NCBI GenBank assembly: GCA_016875095.1
Contig: VGSG01000035.1
Location: forward strand, 1-37,918
Reading direction: 5' to 3'
From: Deltaproteobacteria bacterium
GTDB taxonomy: Bacteria > Desulfobacterota > Desulfomonilia > Desulfomonilales > Desulfomonilaceae
Length of the DNA stretch: 37,918 nucleotides
The notes below the pieces were generated by a model. The model made no database searches. It was not told where the DNA came from and saw only the letters and a list, made by a program, of their open reading frames with translations. A program made the position numbers and the translations under genes. Of the stretch, positions 25,565 to 33,657 are shown in pieces. Position 1 is the stretch's first letter; each line of letters begins with the position of its first letter.

Positions 25565-26305
25565 ATGCCCACGAAAACAGAGGATTTCGTTGGAAGGCCG
25601 CATGATTCCCTTGTCTCCGCGGAGGAGAACCGGGAGATGTTTGACAAAATAGCCTCACGCTATGAGGGCACAAACCGGATTCTCTCCCTCGGTTTTGATC
25701 GTCGTTGGCGACGTCGAGCGGCGGACCGGCTATGTCCTAGGCCGGGCGCTCTCTACCTCGATGTGGGATGCGGCGCCGGGGACATGTGTATTGAGATACT
25801 CAGAAAGGCGCCAGGTTGCCGCGTAGTGGGAATAGATCCGTCGGAAGGGATGCTGGCGGTCGGGAGAGCAAAAGTCCGAGCCGCTGGAGTCTCCGACGCG
25901 GTGTCGCTTCTCCCGGGTGATGTTCTGAATCTCCAGTTCCCTGACAACTCCTTTGACGGCGCAATCACCGCATTCTGCATACGCAACGTCACAGATCGGC
26001 TCATGGGCTTGCGCGAAATCAATCGAGTCCTTCGCCCGGGCGGATCTCTGGTGACCCTGGAACTTACCGACCCGGTCGGCCTCATGAAGCCGTTGTTCCG
26101 GCTCTATTCGAATATGGTCATACCTCTGGTGACCAAGGTGATGTCTTGCGTCTCCGCGTATCGATATCTTACCGATTCCATGGCGGACTTCCCCCAGGCC
26201 GACCGCTTTGTCACGGTCATGCAAGACGCGGGATTCGCGGACGCTGAGTATTTCCGCATGACCGGCGGTATCGTTACCATATTTCACGGTCAAAAGCCGG
26301 TTTGA
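25565..26305 (+). CDS. menG: demethylmenaquinone/ubiquinone methyltransferase
   Basis: The protein has 246 residues. The UbiE/MenG signature is clear: MFDKIASRYEGTNRILSLGFDRRWRR near residue 24, LDVGCGAGDM (motif I), FPDNSFDGAITAFCIRNVTDR, REINRVLRPGGSLVTLEL and the terminal GGIVTIFHGQKP. It methylates the naphthoquinol ring in menaquinone synthesis at the cytoplasmic membrane surface, using S-adenosylmethionine. Menaquinone rather than ubiquinone is inferred from the anaerobic context. Flanked by unrelated genes. Confidence 0.9.
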   Translation: MPTKTEDFVGRPHDSLVSAEENREMFDKIASRYEGTNRILSLGFDRRWRRRAADRLCPRPGALYLDVGCGAGDMCIEILRKAPGCRVVGIDPSEGMLAVGRAKVRAAGVSDAVSLLPGDVLNLQFPDNSFDGAITAFCIRNVTDRLMGLREINRVLRPGGSLVTLELTDPVGLMKPLFRLYSNMVIPLVTKVMSCVSAYRYLTDSMADFPQADRFVTVMQDAGFADAEYFRMTGGIVTIFHGQKPV

Positions 26306-26331
26306 TGCGATCGAGAATTTTCGCCGGCTTT
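26293..26331. terminator. possible bidirectional terminator between convergent genes
   Basis: AAAGCCGG (26293-26300) and CCGGCTTT (26324-26331) pair perfectly around a 23-base loop. The left arm overlaps the end of menG, and the right arm lies just past the stop of the convergent 26356 gene. The arms end in A/T runs of three to four, so the terminator is weak in either direction. Confidence 0.4.
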
Positions 26332-26355
26332 GCATAAGCGCACGCGGGAAGATGG

Positions 26356-29300
26356 TCACTTGAATTCCAGGGAGTGAAATTCAGTTAACGAGTCCGCTTT
26401 TGTCCAGAGTCCCACGTATCCATCCAGCGTCCGATCCGCTCTGTGGTCGATCAGCAATCGATCGTTCAAGTAGCATTTCGTCCTGTATTCGGATGTCTCA
26501 ACGCGGAGGGCGTGCCAGGTGTTCGATGCAATGGGAAGGTCAACCGTGGCAAGCTGAAATCTCTTGGAATGTTTAAATTCAAACAAGATGGCATTGTTTT
26601 CCAGCGCATTGATTCTGAATGCGAAATAGTTGCCCACGTCTCGTATGCCAAAGGCGATGCCGCCCGCCTGATCAATAAGGCCGGCAAGGAGCCTCACCTT
26701 CACGCGTATTGTTCCTTCGTTGAGCAGACTTCCTTTTCGGACAGCCAGCGGAAAATAGTAATAGGCGCCTACGTTATCCAGGAATTCCTGGTACCGGCTT
26801 CCTAGGAATCTTCCCATGAGCCCGGCCGCGCGAGATGAAACCCACGTTGCATATTGAGATCCGTCTGAAAGCCATACCGTGCGTCCGTCAGCTTCAGCCT
26901 GCCTCCAGTGGCCCGTGTTTATATAGAAATCGGGTGGTTCGTCAGGTCGCTTTCTCTCCAGAAAATTGTAGTCCTCCCGGAAAAAGGATTCAGTCAGTAT
27001 GGGAATTTCGTCCGGATTGGCGATTCCCATGTCCATGAGTCTGCTGGATCCCAATAGCCTTCCCAGTTGGTCGAGAGCCTCCTCCATACTCTTGCGTCCC
27101 GCGCGAGAGAGGGATGCCTCTATCAGGTCGCCCTTGACCTGAACAGTGAAGCCCAGTCGCCGCAAAACCTCCTCAAGGAATCGGATGCGTAGGGACTTGC
27201 CGTAATAGGATCCGACACCTCCGGCGAATTGAAGCGTCACATAGTTTTGGTCGGCATCTTCGCCGCACAGTGAGTCAACGGTGGCGAAATGATATCCGAA
27301 CCGTGCGTTAAAGTTCATGTAGTCGTCGGAAATGAGCGCATAGCTGGGACTGCCCAGGACATCTTTCGTCTGAGGCGCGGCGCCTCCGGCGACCAGTTCC
27401 ATAAGATTCCGCGCGCTGATGCCGACGGTCGCCTTCCAGTTGATTCCCGGATGATGCAGGCCCTGTAAAATGGCGGCGAAAGGAATCGAGCCTATGCTCC
27501 GGGCATCGGGAGTGTCTTTGGCAGCGAGGTTTTTCCGGAGACCTCCTCCAAGATCAATAACGTAGAGCCACAGAGGAATACTCAGTTTCATCTCGACGGC
27601 TTCCGTCACCCGTTCAGCCACATCTCCATAGCCGAACATCTCCCGCATAGCCTGCTCATGGGTAAATCGAATGATGTCGTGGATTGTTCGACAGCCTTCC
27701 GGCGAGAACGCTGAATCCTGCGGATCGGTCAGGTTGAGGGGCGAGATACTCTCCAAGACGGCCTGCATCTTCAGGTGGGTTGGACTTGCGAAAATGGGTC
27801 GCTTCACCCGGCGCATCGATTGTAGAAGGTCTTCCACCACTCCGGCATAGACCCGGGACCGACTTGCCCATAACGTGATCGTCTCGCCGTCAACAAGTGT
27901 TGAAGTGGCGCGCTGGGTGTCGAAGAGAGCCGGAACCGCGAATTCACGGGCCACCGAAGCCAGGTGGCTTGTTATGCTTCCGACATCCGTAATGATGCCT
28001 TTGACTTTGGCTATGACCTTGGCGTGCTGTGGAGATGCGGTTTTCGTGACCAGTATCACATCCTCTTCCAACCGCTTGGCATCTGCAAAAGTTTCCCCAA
28101 CTCCCACAAGTACGACCTTCCCCGTAGCCGCTCCCGCGGACACGCACTTGCCACCCTCGATCAGCGCCTCATGGCCTGGGTAATCTAGGACGATTTGCTG
28201 GGTTGACGCCTCGTCTTCTTCGTAAAGGAGCAAAGGACGGGACTGGAGCACATACAACCGGCCAGACTTGTCTACGGCCCATTCAATGTCCAGGGGACGA
28301 CCAAAGTGGTTCTCCAGGATCTTGGCCCCATCCCAGAGCTGGTGGAGGATCGCGTCCTCGTCGCGTCTGTCCGCATCACGATACCGCGACAACAACTCAG
28401 TCGCGGTGGAGTCTTCTGCGGTCATCTCCTGCTCGACAACTGAAAACCGGTCTTTATCCAGCAAATAGGTGGCGTGCGCAGACGCTTCTCCTCCCACAAG
28501 CGCCTCACCAATGCCTTTGACGGCATTTATCTTCATGCGGCGGACATCACCGGAAACCGGGTCCGCAGTATAGAGCACGCCGCTTTCCCGTGCGTCGACC
28601 ATTGCGAGAACCAGGACGCACATGGGCGTTTCCCGGTCATCCAGTCCGTGGAGAAGACGGTAAGAGAGCGCTGAGGCGGAATACTTGCTCGCAACAACCG
28701 TCTTGTACGCTTGAACCAACTTGTCCCGATGCACGTTCAGAATAGAGGTATATTGTCCTGCGAAAGAAGTTTCACTGTCCTCGCCGACTGCGCTGCTCCG
28801 CACCGCAACAGCGACCCCCGGATGAGTTCTCTTCTCTAGGTCTTCATAGGCCCGAATCAGCTCCTTCCCAATTGAATCCGGCGCCTTCTCTTCCATGATG
28901 CGAGTCTGGATAAGCTTTCCAACGGCCTCCAGCTTCTCGATGTCGTCCGGATCGATCTCAGCGAGGGCACGGTCGATCACGTCAACAAGCCCTGTTTCCG
29001 TAATGAACTGCTCATAAGCAGCAGCCGAGATGGCAAAGCCTTCAGGCACGCGAAGTCCGATCCCTCTTTTGATGACGGCGAGGTTTGCCGCTTTTGCCCC
29101 CACAGATCTAAGGTGATCGGAATCGATCCGCTCAAGCGGCAGAACAAAGGACTCGGTTGCGGGCCGAATCTTTGGCGCAAGCTCGTCCCGCACCGACCGT
29201 TGAATACTTGCCAATACGGACGACAGCATCGGCCGAGCTTTCCCGGACAAGCCCTCGAGGCGCCTGACGATAGCCGCCACCTCTTCGTGGAGCGCATCGT

Positions 29301-29499
29301 AGTGAGCCTCAATTTGCCGACTAACAAGAGGACGGTTGGAGTAATACGTCTCCTCCAGGTCCGCCATAAGCGTCAAGGCCCTGCGATTGTGGTCCAGCAA
29401 GTCTTTGAAGAAGTTATATTTGCTGGCGTGCTTCGGCCCCACAACACGCGACGGGGCAACCACGCTGCTTTCCAAAGGAGATCTCACATTGTCTTTCAT
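26356..29499 (-). CDS. PEP-synthase-like protein: ATP-grasp, phosphohistidine swivel, novel middle domain, LamG-like C-terminus
   Basis: The protein has 1047 residues. Residues 1-120 are helical. Residues about 125-425 are the pyruvate phosphate dikinase/PEP synthase ATP-grasp domain (VGAKAANLAVIKRGIGLRVPEGF, AVRSSAVGEDSETSFAGQY, VLYTADPVSGD, DIEWAVDKSGRLYVLQSRPL). Residues about 455-550 are the mobile phosphohistidine domain with His512 in GSITSHLASVAREF. The PEP/pyruvate barrel expected next is missing. Instead a domain of about 330 residues that I do not recognise follows (SDDYMNFNARFGYHFATVDS), and then a concanavalin/LamG-like domain (about 925-1047; NYFAFRINALENN, LNDRLLIDH, VGLWTKADS). 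A phosphoryl-transfer reaction on another acceptor is inferred. It ends a leftward run behind chrA. No signal peptide is seen. Confidence 0.85.
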   Translation of the reverse strand: MKDNVRSPLESSVVAPSRVVGPKHASKYNFFKDLLDHNRRALTLMADLEETYYSNRPLVSRQIEAHYDALHEEVAAIVRRLEGLSGKARPMLSSVLASIQRSVRDELAPKIRPATESFVLPLERIDSDHLRSVGAKAANLAVIKRGIGLRVPEGFAISAAAYEQFITETGLVDVIDRALAEIDPDDIEKLEAVGKLIQTRIMEEKAPDSIGKELIRAYEDLEKRTHPGVAVAVRSSAVGEDSETSFAGQYTSILNVHRDKLVQAYKTVVASKYSASALSYRLLHGLDDRETPMCVLVLAMVDARESGVLYTADPVSGDVRRMKINAVKGIGEALVGGEASAHATYLLDKDRFSVVEQEMTAEDSTATELLSRYRDADRRDEDAILHQLWDGAKILENHFGRPLDIEWAVDKSGRLYVLQSRPLLLYEEDEASTQQIVLDYPGHEALIEGGKCVSAGAATGKVVLVGVGETFADAKRLEEDVILVTKTASPQHAKVIAKVKGIITDVGSITSHLASVAREFAVPALFDTQRATSTLVDGETITLWASRSRVYAGVVEDLLQSMRRVKRPIFASPTHLKMQAVLESISPLNLTDPQDSAFSPEGCRTIHDIIRFTHEQAMREMFGYGDVAERVTEAVEMKLSIPLWLYVIDLGGGLRKNLAAKDTPDARSIGSIPFAAILQGLHHPGINWKATVGISARNLMELVAGGAAPQTKDVLGSPSYALISDDYMNFNARFGYHFATVDSLCGEDADQNYVTLQFAGGVGSYYGKSLRIRFLEEVLRRLGFTVQVKGDLIEASLSRAGRKSMEEALDQLGRLLGSSRLMDMGIANPDEIPILTESFFREDYNFLERKRPDEPPDFYINTGHWRQAEADGRTVWLSDGSQYATWVSSRAAGLMGRFLGSRYQEFLDNVGAYYYFPLAVRKGSLLNEGTIRVKVRLLAGLIDQAGGIAFGIRDVGNYFAFRINALENNAILFEFKHSKRFQLATVDLPIASNTWHALRVETSEYRTKCYLNDRLLIDHRADRTLDGYVGLWTKADSLTEFHSLEFK

Positions 29500-29626
29500 A
29501 GTCTCTTACCTCACGCGCCACTCTGCCCCGCAGCAAGGCGCCGAACGATCAGAAGGTCACGAGGCCGGAAGCCCAACAAATCCAGCCTGAACATGCGCAT
29601 CTTCCCTTGGTGTTTCTCCGTTCTTC

Positions 29627-31054
29627 CTATCCCACGAGCATCCTAATGGCATGGTACGCCACTCCCAGCGCGGCACATCCAGCAATGGTAGGGATCATTC
29701 CGATCTTGAATCTGAAGAGAGCCAGCAGAGCCACCATCGCTATGCAGAGCGACGGCAGATTGGCCGTTCCCAAAACAGGGACCTGCAGATGGGCGCCAAG
29801 AACCCACACGTCCCTAACGGATCCGAAAATCGTGTTGAGGGCGAACCAGACGCCAAGGTTGAGAACAACCCCTACAACGGCTGCGGTGATCGAAGACATT
29901 GCAGCGTTAAGCGACTTGTTCCCGCGGAGCGCTTCGATATATGGCGCACCGAAGAATATCCAGAGGAAGCACGGCACGAAGGTCACCCATACCGTGAGCG
30001 CAGAGGCAAGCACTCCGGCAATCATGGGGTCAAGGGCGCCCGGATTCCGGTATGCGCCCAAGAAGCCGACAAATTGAAGCACTAGGATGAGAGGCCCAGG
30101 GGTGGTCTCTGCCAAACCCAGCCCGTCCAGCATCTCTCCAGGTTTCAGCCAGCCGTAAGAATCCACGGCCTGCTGCGCCACATACGCCAATACCGCGTAT
30201 GCGCCCCCGAACGTCACGACCGCGGTTTTGCTAAAAAAGACCCCTTGCTGAAAAAAAACGCTCTGCGATCCGAGATGGAGAAATATCAGGATAATTGGAC
30301 CGAACCAAAGGGCCGACCATATCAATAGGACACCCACGGACCGTGGGAGAGAAGGACGGACATGCGAGGCGGTCCCCGAATCCAACAGAGCATCCGCAGC
30401 AGGTCCATTACATGCAACCGGATTAATCGCTGTAGCTTGATTCAGCGCAAATACTTCGGGTCGGAGCCGCTCACCCAGAAAGCCGATGACGGCGGCGGAC
30501 AAAACGATCAGAGGGAACGGCGCTTCATAAAAAAAGATAGCCACGAACGCCAAAGCCGCCAGAATGACCATCATTCTATTTTTCAGCGCCCGCTTGCCGA
30601 TTCGTAGGACCGCCTCCAGGACGACGGCTAATACTGCCGGCTTGAGTCCGAAAAAAAGCCATTGAACAAAATTCAGGTTATGGAAACCGGCATACAAGAC
30701 GCTCAGAACAAGCATGAAGAGAAAACCGGGGATCACGAAGAGGGTTCCCGCGACGATCCCCCCAGGAGTCTTGTGCAGAAGCCAACCGATGTACGTTGCC
30801 AGTTGCTGAGCTTCAGGGCCGGGAAGAAGCATGCAGTAGTTGAGCGCGTGGAGGAAACGGCTTTCGCTGATCCATTTCTTCTCTTCTACAAGGCGCCGGT
30901 GCATAACCGCAATCTGGCCTGCCGGCCCGCCGAAGCTATTGAGGGCAACCCCGACCCAGACCCAAAATGCTTCCCGGAACGTGACCATTTTCAGCGGGAC
31001 ATCTTCACAGACCGGTTCAAGCGAAGGGGCTTTCGTTTTGTTTGCTACATCCAC
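29627..31054 (-). CDS. chrA: long-chain chromate transporter ChrA
   Basis: The protein has 475 residues with two homologous CHR domains and about ten or more membrane helices. Domain 1 has NSFGGPAGQIAVMHRRLVEEKKWISE and NYCMLLPGPEAQQLATYIGW; domain 2 has FGGAYAVLAYVAQQAVDSYGWL and GLAETTPGPLILVLQFVGFLGAYR. ChrA proteins export chromate by proton motive force; some homologues move other oxyanions such as sulfate. The start is GTG at 31054 with AAAGAGG at 31061-31067, six bases upstream; an out-of-frame ATG between them is ignored. It lies 41 bases after the ChrB-domain gene, in the same operon. Confidence 0.9.
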   Translation of the reverse strand: MDVANKTKAPSLEPVCEDVPLKMVTFREAFWVWVGVALNSFGGPAGQIAVMHRRLVEEKKWISESRFLHALNYCMLLPGPEAQQLATYIGWLLHKTPGGIVAGTLFVIPGFLFMLVLSVLYAGFHNLNFVQWLFFGLKPAVLAVVLEAVLRIGKRALKNRMMVILAALAFVAIFFYEAPFPLIVLSAAVIGFLGERLRPEVFALNQATAINPVACNGPAADALLDSGTASHVRPSLPRSVGVLLIWSALWFGPIILIFLHLGSQSVFFQQGVFFSKTAVVTFGGAYAVLAYVAQQAVDSYGWLKPGEMLDGLGLAETTPGPLILVLQFVGFLGAYRNPGALDPMIAGVLASALTVWVTFVPCFLWIFFGAPYIEALRGNKSLNAAMSSITAAVVGVVLNLGVWFALNTIFGSVRDVWVLGAHLQVPVLGTANLPSLCIAMVALLALFRFKIGMIPTIAGCAALGVAYHAIRMLVG

Positions 31055-31095
31055 GCCATACCTCTTTAGCTTGGAATCGGATTTACGTATATTCC

Positions 31096-31539
31096 TCAGA
31101 AAGCCTTTTTCACCTTATCTTCGCACCAAGCATACAGAGCATCGTACATGGGGAATTCAAGCTCCATCTTCTTGTGGTCATTGGCTCCATAAAGGATAGA
31201 GAAGCCATGTGCTATAGCTTTGAGACCTGCCCCTTCCGCTGATCCGGCCGGATCAGCGGACACATCGGCCGCATGGATTATCTCGGCCATACGGGTAAGC
31301 GCCACGTTGTCGGTGAACCCATACTTGAGCAAAATGCTCTCGAAGGAGCATCGTCCGTCAACATGGCCGAGTTCTATGCCTGCAACGTCAAATGGAATAG
31401 CGCCCTGGCGGTCGGCCTCCGGGGCCACTTGATCTTTCGGGACGAATATGAACTCCGCGTCCTCGTCTATGAAGCGCTTTATCAGCCATGGACAAGCGAT
31501 GCGGTCGACTTTCGCGTCTTCACGAGTAATCCATTTCAT
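31096..31539 (-). CDS. stand-alone ChrB C-terminal domain (chromate resistance protein)
   Basis: The protein has 147 residues and equals the C-terminal half of ChrB: KWITREDAKVDRIACPWLIKRFIDEDAEF, FDVAGIELGHVDGRCSFESILLKY and AEIIHAADV. The same block occurs in the full ChrB at 33658-34638 (YVDRIACAWLIRRFIDPDA). The N-terminal DNA-binding part is absent, so this copy is unlikely to be a repressor. GGAGG seven bases upstream of 31539 fixes the start. It follows the rhodanese gene by two bases; database families exist in which these two domains are one protein. Confidence 0.88.
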   Translation of the reverse strand: MKWITREDAKVDRIACPWLIKRFIDEDAEFIFVPKDQVAPEADRQGAIPFDVAGIELGHVDGRCSFESILLKYGFTDNVALTRMAEIIHAADVSADPAGSAEGAGLKAIAHGFSILYGANDHKKMELEFPMYDALYAWCEDKVKKAF

Positions 31540-31541
31540 GA

Positions 31542-31862
31542 CTATTCCTCCAGCGGTTCGCCGCTTTCCGCCCACGCCCTGATTCCGCCTTGAAGGAACT
31601 TGACATCGGGATGGCTCTGCTGCAAGCGATCAGCTATTGACTGACTTACGGAACCACCCTTGACGCAGTACACCACAACCTGTCTATCCTGAGGTATGTC
31701 AACAATCCACTCGTCGGCCTTTTCCGGATCAAGCCACACAGCGTTCTCGATCTTCTTTGGGACAGCCTCGAAGTCGGCTTTTCTTCGCACATCCAAGAGC
31801 GCCGGTTTGCGGTCGCCGGCCATGAAGGCTTTCAGTTCCTCGGTAGTTATAGAATCGGCCAT
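31542..31862 (-). CDS. single-domain rhodanese (sulfurtransferase)
   Basis: The protein has 106 residues, one rhodanese domain. LLDVRRKADFEAVPKKIENAV gives the N-terminal family block, and the active-site loop YCVKGGSVSQSIADRL places the persulfide Cys at residue 66. It would carry sulfane sulfur in the cytoplasm. GAGGAGA upstream of 31862 supports that ATG over 31904. It sits between the MFS gene and the ChrB-domain gene, two bases from the latter. Rhodanese next to ChrB domains suggests a sulfur or redox link to oxyanion handling; the direct role is unknown. Confidence 0.88.
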   Translation of the reverse strand: MADSITTEELKAFMAGDRKPALLDVRRKADFEAVPKKIENAVWLDPEKADEWIVDIPQDRQVVVYCVKGGSVSQSIADRLQQSHPDVKFLQGGIRAWAESGEPLEE

Positions 31863-31931
31863 CTTCAGGTCTCCTCTATCTGTTGAAATCGAAGAAAACG
31901 GCACGTCACGCGAAAGATCTCTACCTGCCTG

Positions 31932-33185
31932 TCACGGGACTCGCACTGGATACGGCCTGCTCCGCAGATCTTTTCCGTAGATCGCGAATCCAAGCGTTCC
32001 CATGACTCCGAACGCAAACGCCACCAAGAAATTGGTTTCCGGGCTGATCTCCCAAAGCAGAGCGCCTCCGAACGCAGCCACTGAGACGAACACGTCCCGA
32101 ATGAGGTAATATAATCCGAACATCCCGGCCTTACAGGTGTCGGGAGCGAGATCCATGATCAGAGCCTTGCGGGTCGGCTCCCCGAATTCCTTGAGTCCCC
32201 TCACGACGAACGCGAGTATCAACCACTCGAAGGTCCGACAGTACATGAGCACCAGGGGAAACAGGGTGAAGAACCCAAAGGTCATGAGCACATAGGGCTT
32301 CTTGGTTCCCTGATCGGCCAGATAGGCAACCGGGATATAGATGAGCACAGCCGTCGCCATTTCAATGCTCGTCAGGAGCCCGAACTGGAACGCGGACACA
32401 GGATCTGCGATAACCTTCATGCACCAGACGACCACAAAAGCATAGGGGATCTGCTCGCAGAAACGCACCAGAATATCGGTTACCAGCAGCCCCCTCATCT
32501 GGGGACTCATGAGTCTCAACATCTTGAAGGGGTTTTTCTCAGGCACGAGTTCGCACTCGTTGGTCGGGTCGGATACCCGTCCGTCTTCAATAAGAATCTG
32601 CTGAAGAATCAGGGCCACTCCGGCCAGCACGAGCGCTACCAGGAATGCGATGCGAACCCCATCACGCTCTCCCCAAACGCTTATACAAAGGCCCCCGAGA
32701 ATGGGGCCAAGGGCCATGGGTATGCGGCGAACCAGTGAGTGCATGGTCACGCCCATCGTGCGCTTGTTTGCGGGAAGCGCCTCGTACATCAAGCTCACGG
32801 TTGCAGGCAGAGAAATCGCAGACCAGGAAATGAACAGAGCCGCGCCAATGAGGACCGCCTGCCAGGTGGGCACGAAAATCACGATGGCAAACCCTGCCAT
32901 GGCCACGAGGTTGAAAACCACCAGCGCCCTCTTGCCTCCGATCCTATCCGACAGGTAGCCACCGGGGAACGAGTAAAGAGCGGACAGCAAATTGTCCATG
33001 GCGTTCAAGAACCCGATGGACAGAGCCCCACCTCCCAGCGCCATCAAGTAGATAGGCAAAAACCGCTCGGCCATACGTTCGCCCATCCCCACCAGGATCA
33101 CGATGGAAAGCACGCCTACCGTGCTCCGCTGCAACGCCAGAAACCCGGGAAGGCGCGCGACGTGTGCCCGAACCGAGTTAGCCAT
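31932..33185 (-). CDS. MFS transporter (leftward operon)
   Basis: The protein has 417 residues with about 12 membrane helices. The MFS loop 2-3 motif is seen as GGYLSDRIGGKRALVVF (about residues 75-91), and a second half begins near residue 225 (MRGLLVTDILVRFCEQIPYAF). Charged residues within helices (GMGERMAERFLPIYL) hint at a polar substrate. The ATG at 33185 has AGAGG about six bases upstream. First gene of the leftward run to rhodanese, ChrB domain, ChrA and the PEP-synthase-like gene. The substrate is not recognisable; it shares no obvious specific motif with the other MFS gene beyond the family fold. Confidence 0.85.
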   Translation of the reverse strand: MANSVRAHVARLPGFLALQRSTVGVLSIVILVGMGERMAERFLPIYLMALGGGALSIGFLNAMDNLLSALYSFPGGYLSDRIGGKRALVVFNLVAMAGFAIVIFVPTWQAVLIGAALFISWSAISLPATVSLMYEALPANKRTMGVTMHSLVRRIPMALGPILGGLCISVWGERDGVRIAFLVALVLAGVALILQQILIEDGRVSDPTNECELVPEKNPFKMLRLMSPQMRGLLVTDILVRFCEQIPYAFVVVWCMKVIADPVSAFQFGLLTSIEMATAVLIYIPVAYLADQGTKKPYVLMTFGFFTLFPLVLMYCRTFEWLILAFVVRGLKEFGEPTRKALIMDLAPDTCKAGMFGLYYLIRDVFVSVAAFGGALLWEISPETNFLVAFAFGVMGTLGFAIYGKDLRSRPYPVRVP

Positions 33186-33198
33186 TAGATCCTCTCAA

Positions 33199-33227
33199 GA
33201 GTCTACGACTCTGACGATTAAATCGTC
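33199..33227. promoter_or_regulatory. paired palindromes upstream of the leftward MFS gene, candidate operator
   Basis: GACGATT-A-AATCGTC at 33213-33227 is a perfect palindrome with a one-base centre. GAGTC-TAC-GACTC at 33199-33211 lies directly beside it. Both sit 14-42 bases before the MFS start, a normal operator position. The repressor is not known; ChrB from the divergent operon is a candidate. Confidence 0.4.
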
Positions 33228-33342
33228 GAACCGCCGCGGCGCCGAGGCTCCCGCTGTCTCGGTCAGTGCTGGGGTAGCTGCGGCTCGTGATCTTTGCAAA
33301 AGGGAGAGCCTCCCCCACCACCGGAATTTGGCATACACGACA

Positions 33343-33576
33343 CTATCCCCTTCTTACGGGGTCCTCAATGTGCGCGCAAGAATCTCCTGCCTCGGCTTCC
33401 CTTGACGCCGCGGTCGCGGCCTCCTCAACCTGCCCTTTCTCTTCTTCTCTTTTTGACATAGCCAATGCTTTCTCTTCGTTTGCCCCATTCGAGATGGTCC
33501 ATTCGGTTACCGGAACGGGGCTCGTCGAAAATCGTTCTCGCAGGAGAGGGTCTCTATAAGCTTCATTCCTATAGTT
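33343..33576 (-). pseudogene. open frame without a good start, possible remnant of an intron-encoded maturase N-terminus
   Basis: On the minus strand a frame is open for 77 codons, with one ATG at 33459 giving 38 residues (MSKREEEKGQVEEAATAASR and then AGDSCAHIEDPV before a stop). No ribosome site is clear. From memory this resembles the leader of some group II intron reverse transcriptases, but no reverse transcriptase motifs or intron domain V follow. The rest of the 472-base divergent gap (33186-33657) holds the operators and promoter described separately. The call is tentative. Confidence 0.25.
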
Positions 33577-33599
33577 TCATCGCCCATCTTCATCGAACT

Positions 33600-33638
33600 C
33601 TTGACAAGAAGATACATCTGCATCATTATCATGTCAAG
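33600..33638 (+). promoter_or_regulatory. chrB promoter inside a 7-base inverted repeat
   Basis: TTGACA at 33601-33606 and CATTAT at 33624-33629 have a 17-base spacer. CTTGACA (33600-33606) and TGTCAAG (33632-33638) are perfect inverted repeats that bracket the promoter. This layout fits an operator for an autorepressor; ChrB is known to regulate chromate operons in other bacteria. The ATG of chrB is 20 bases further on. Confidence 0.5.
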
Positions 33639-33657
33639 TGTTGCATAGAGGTGTGCA

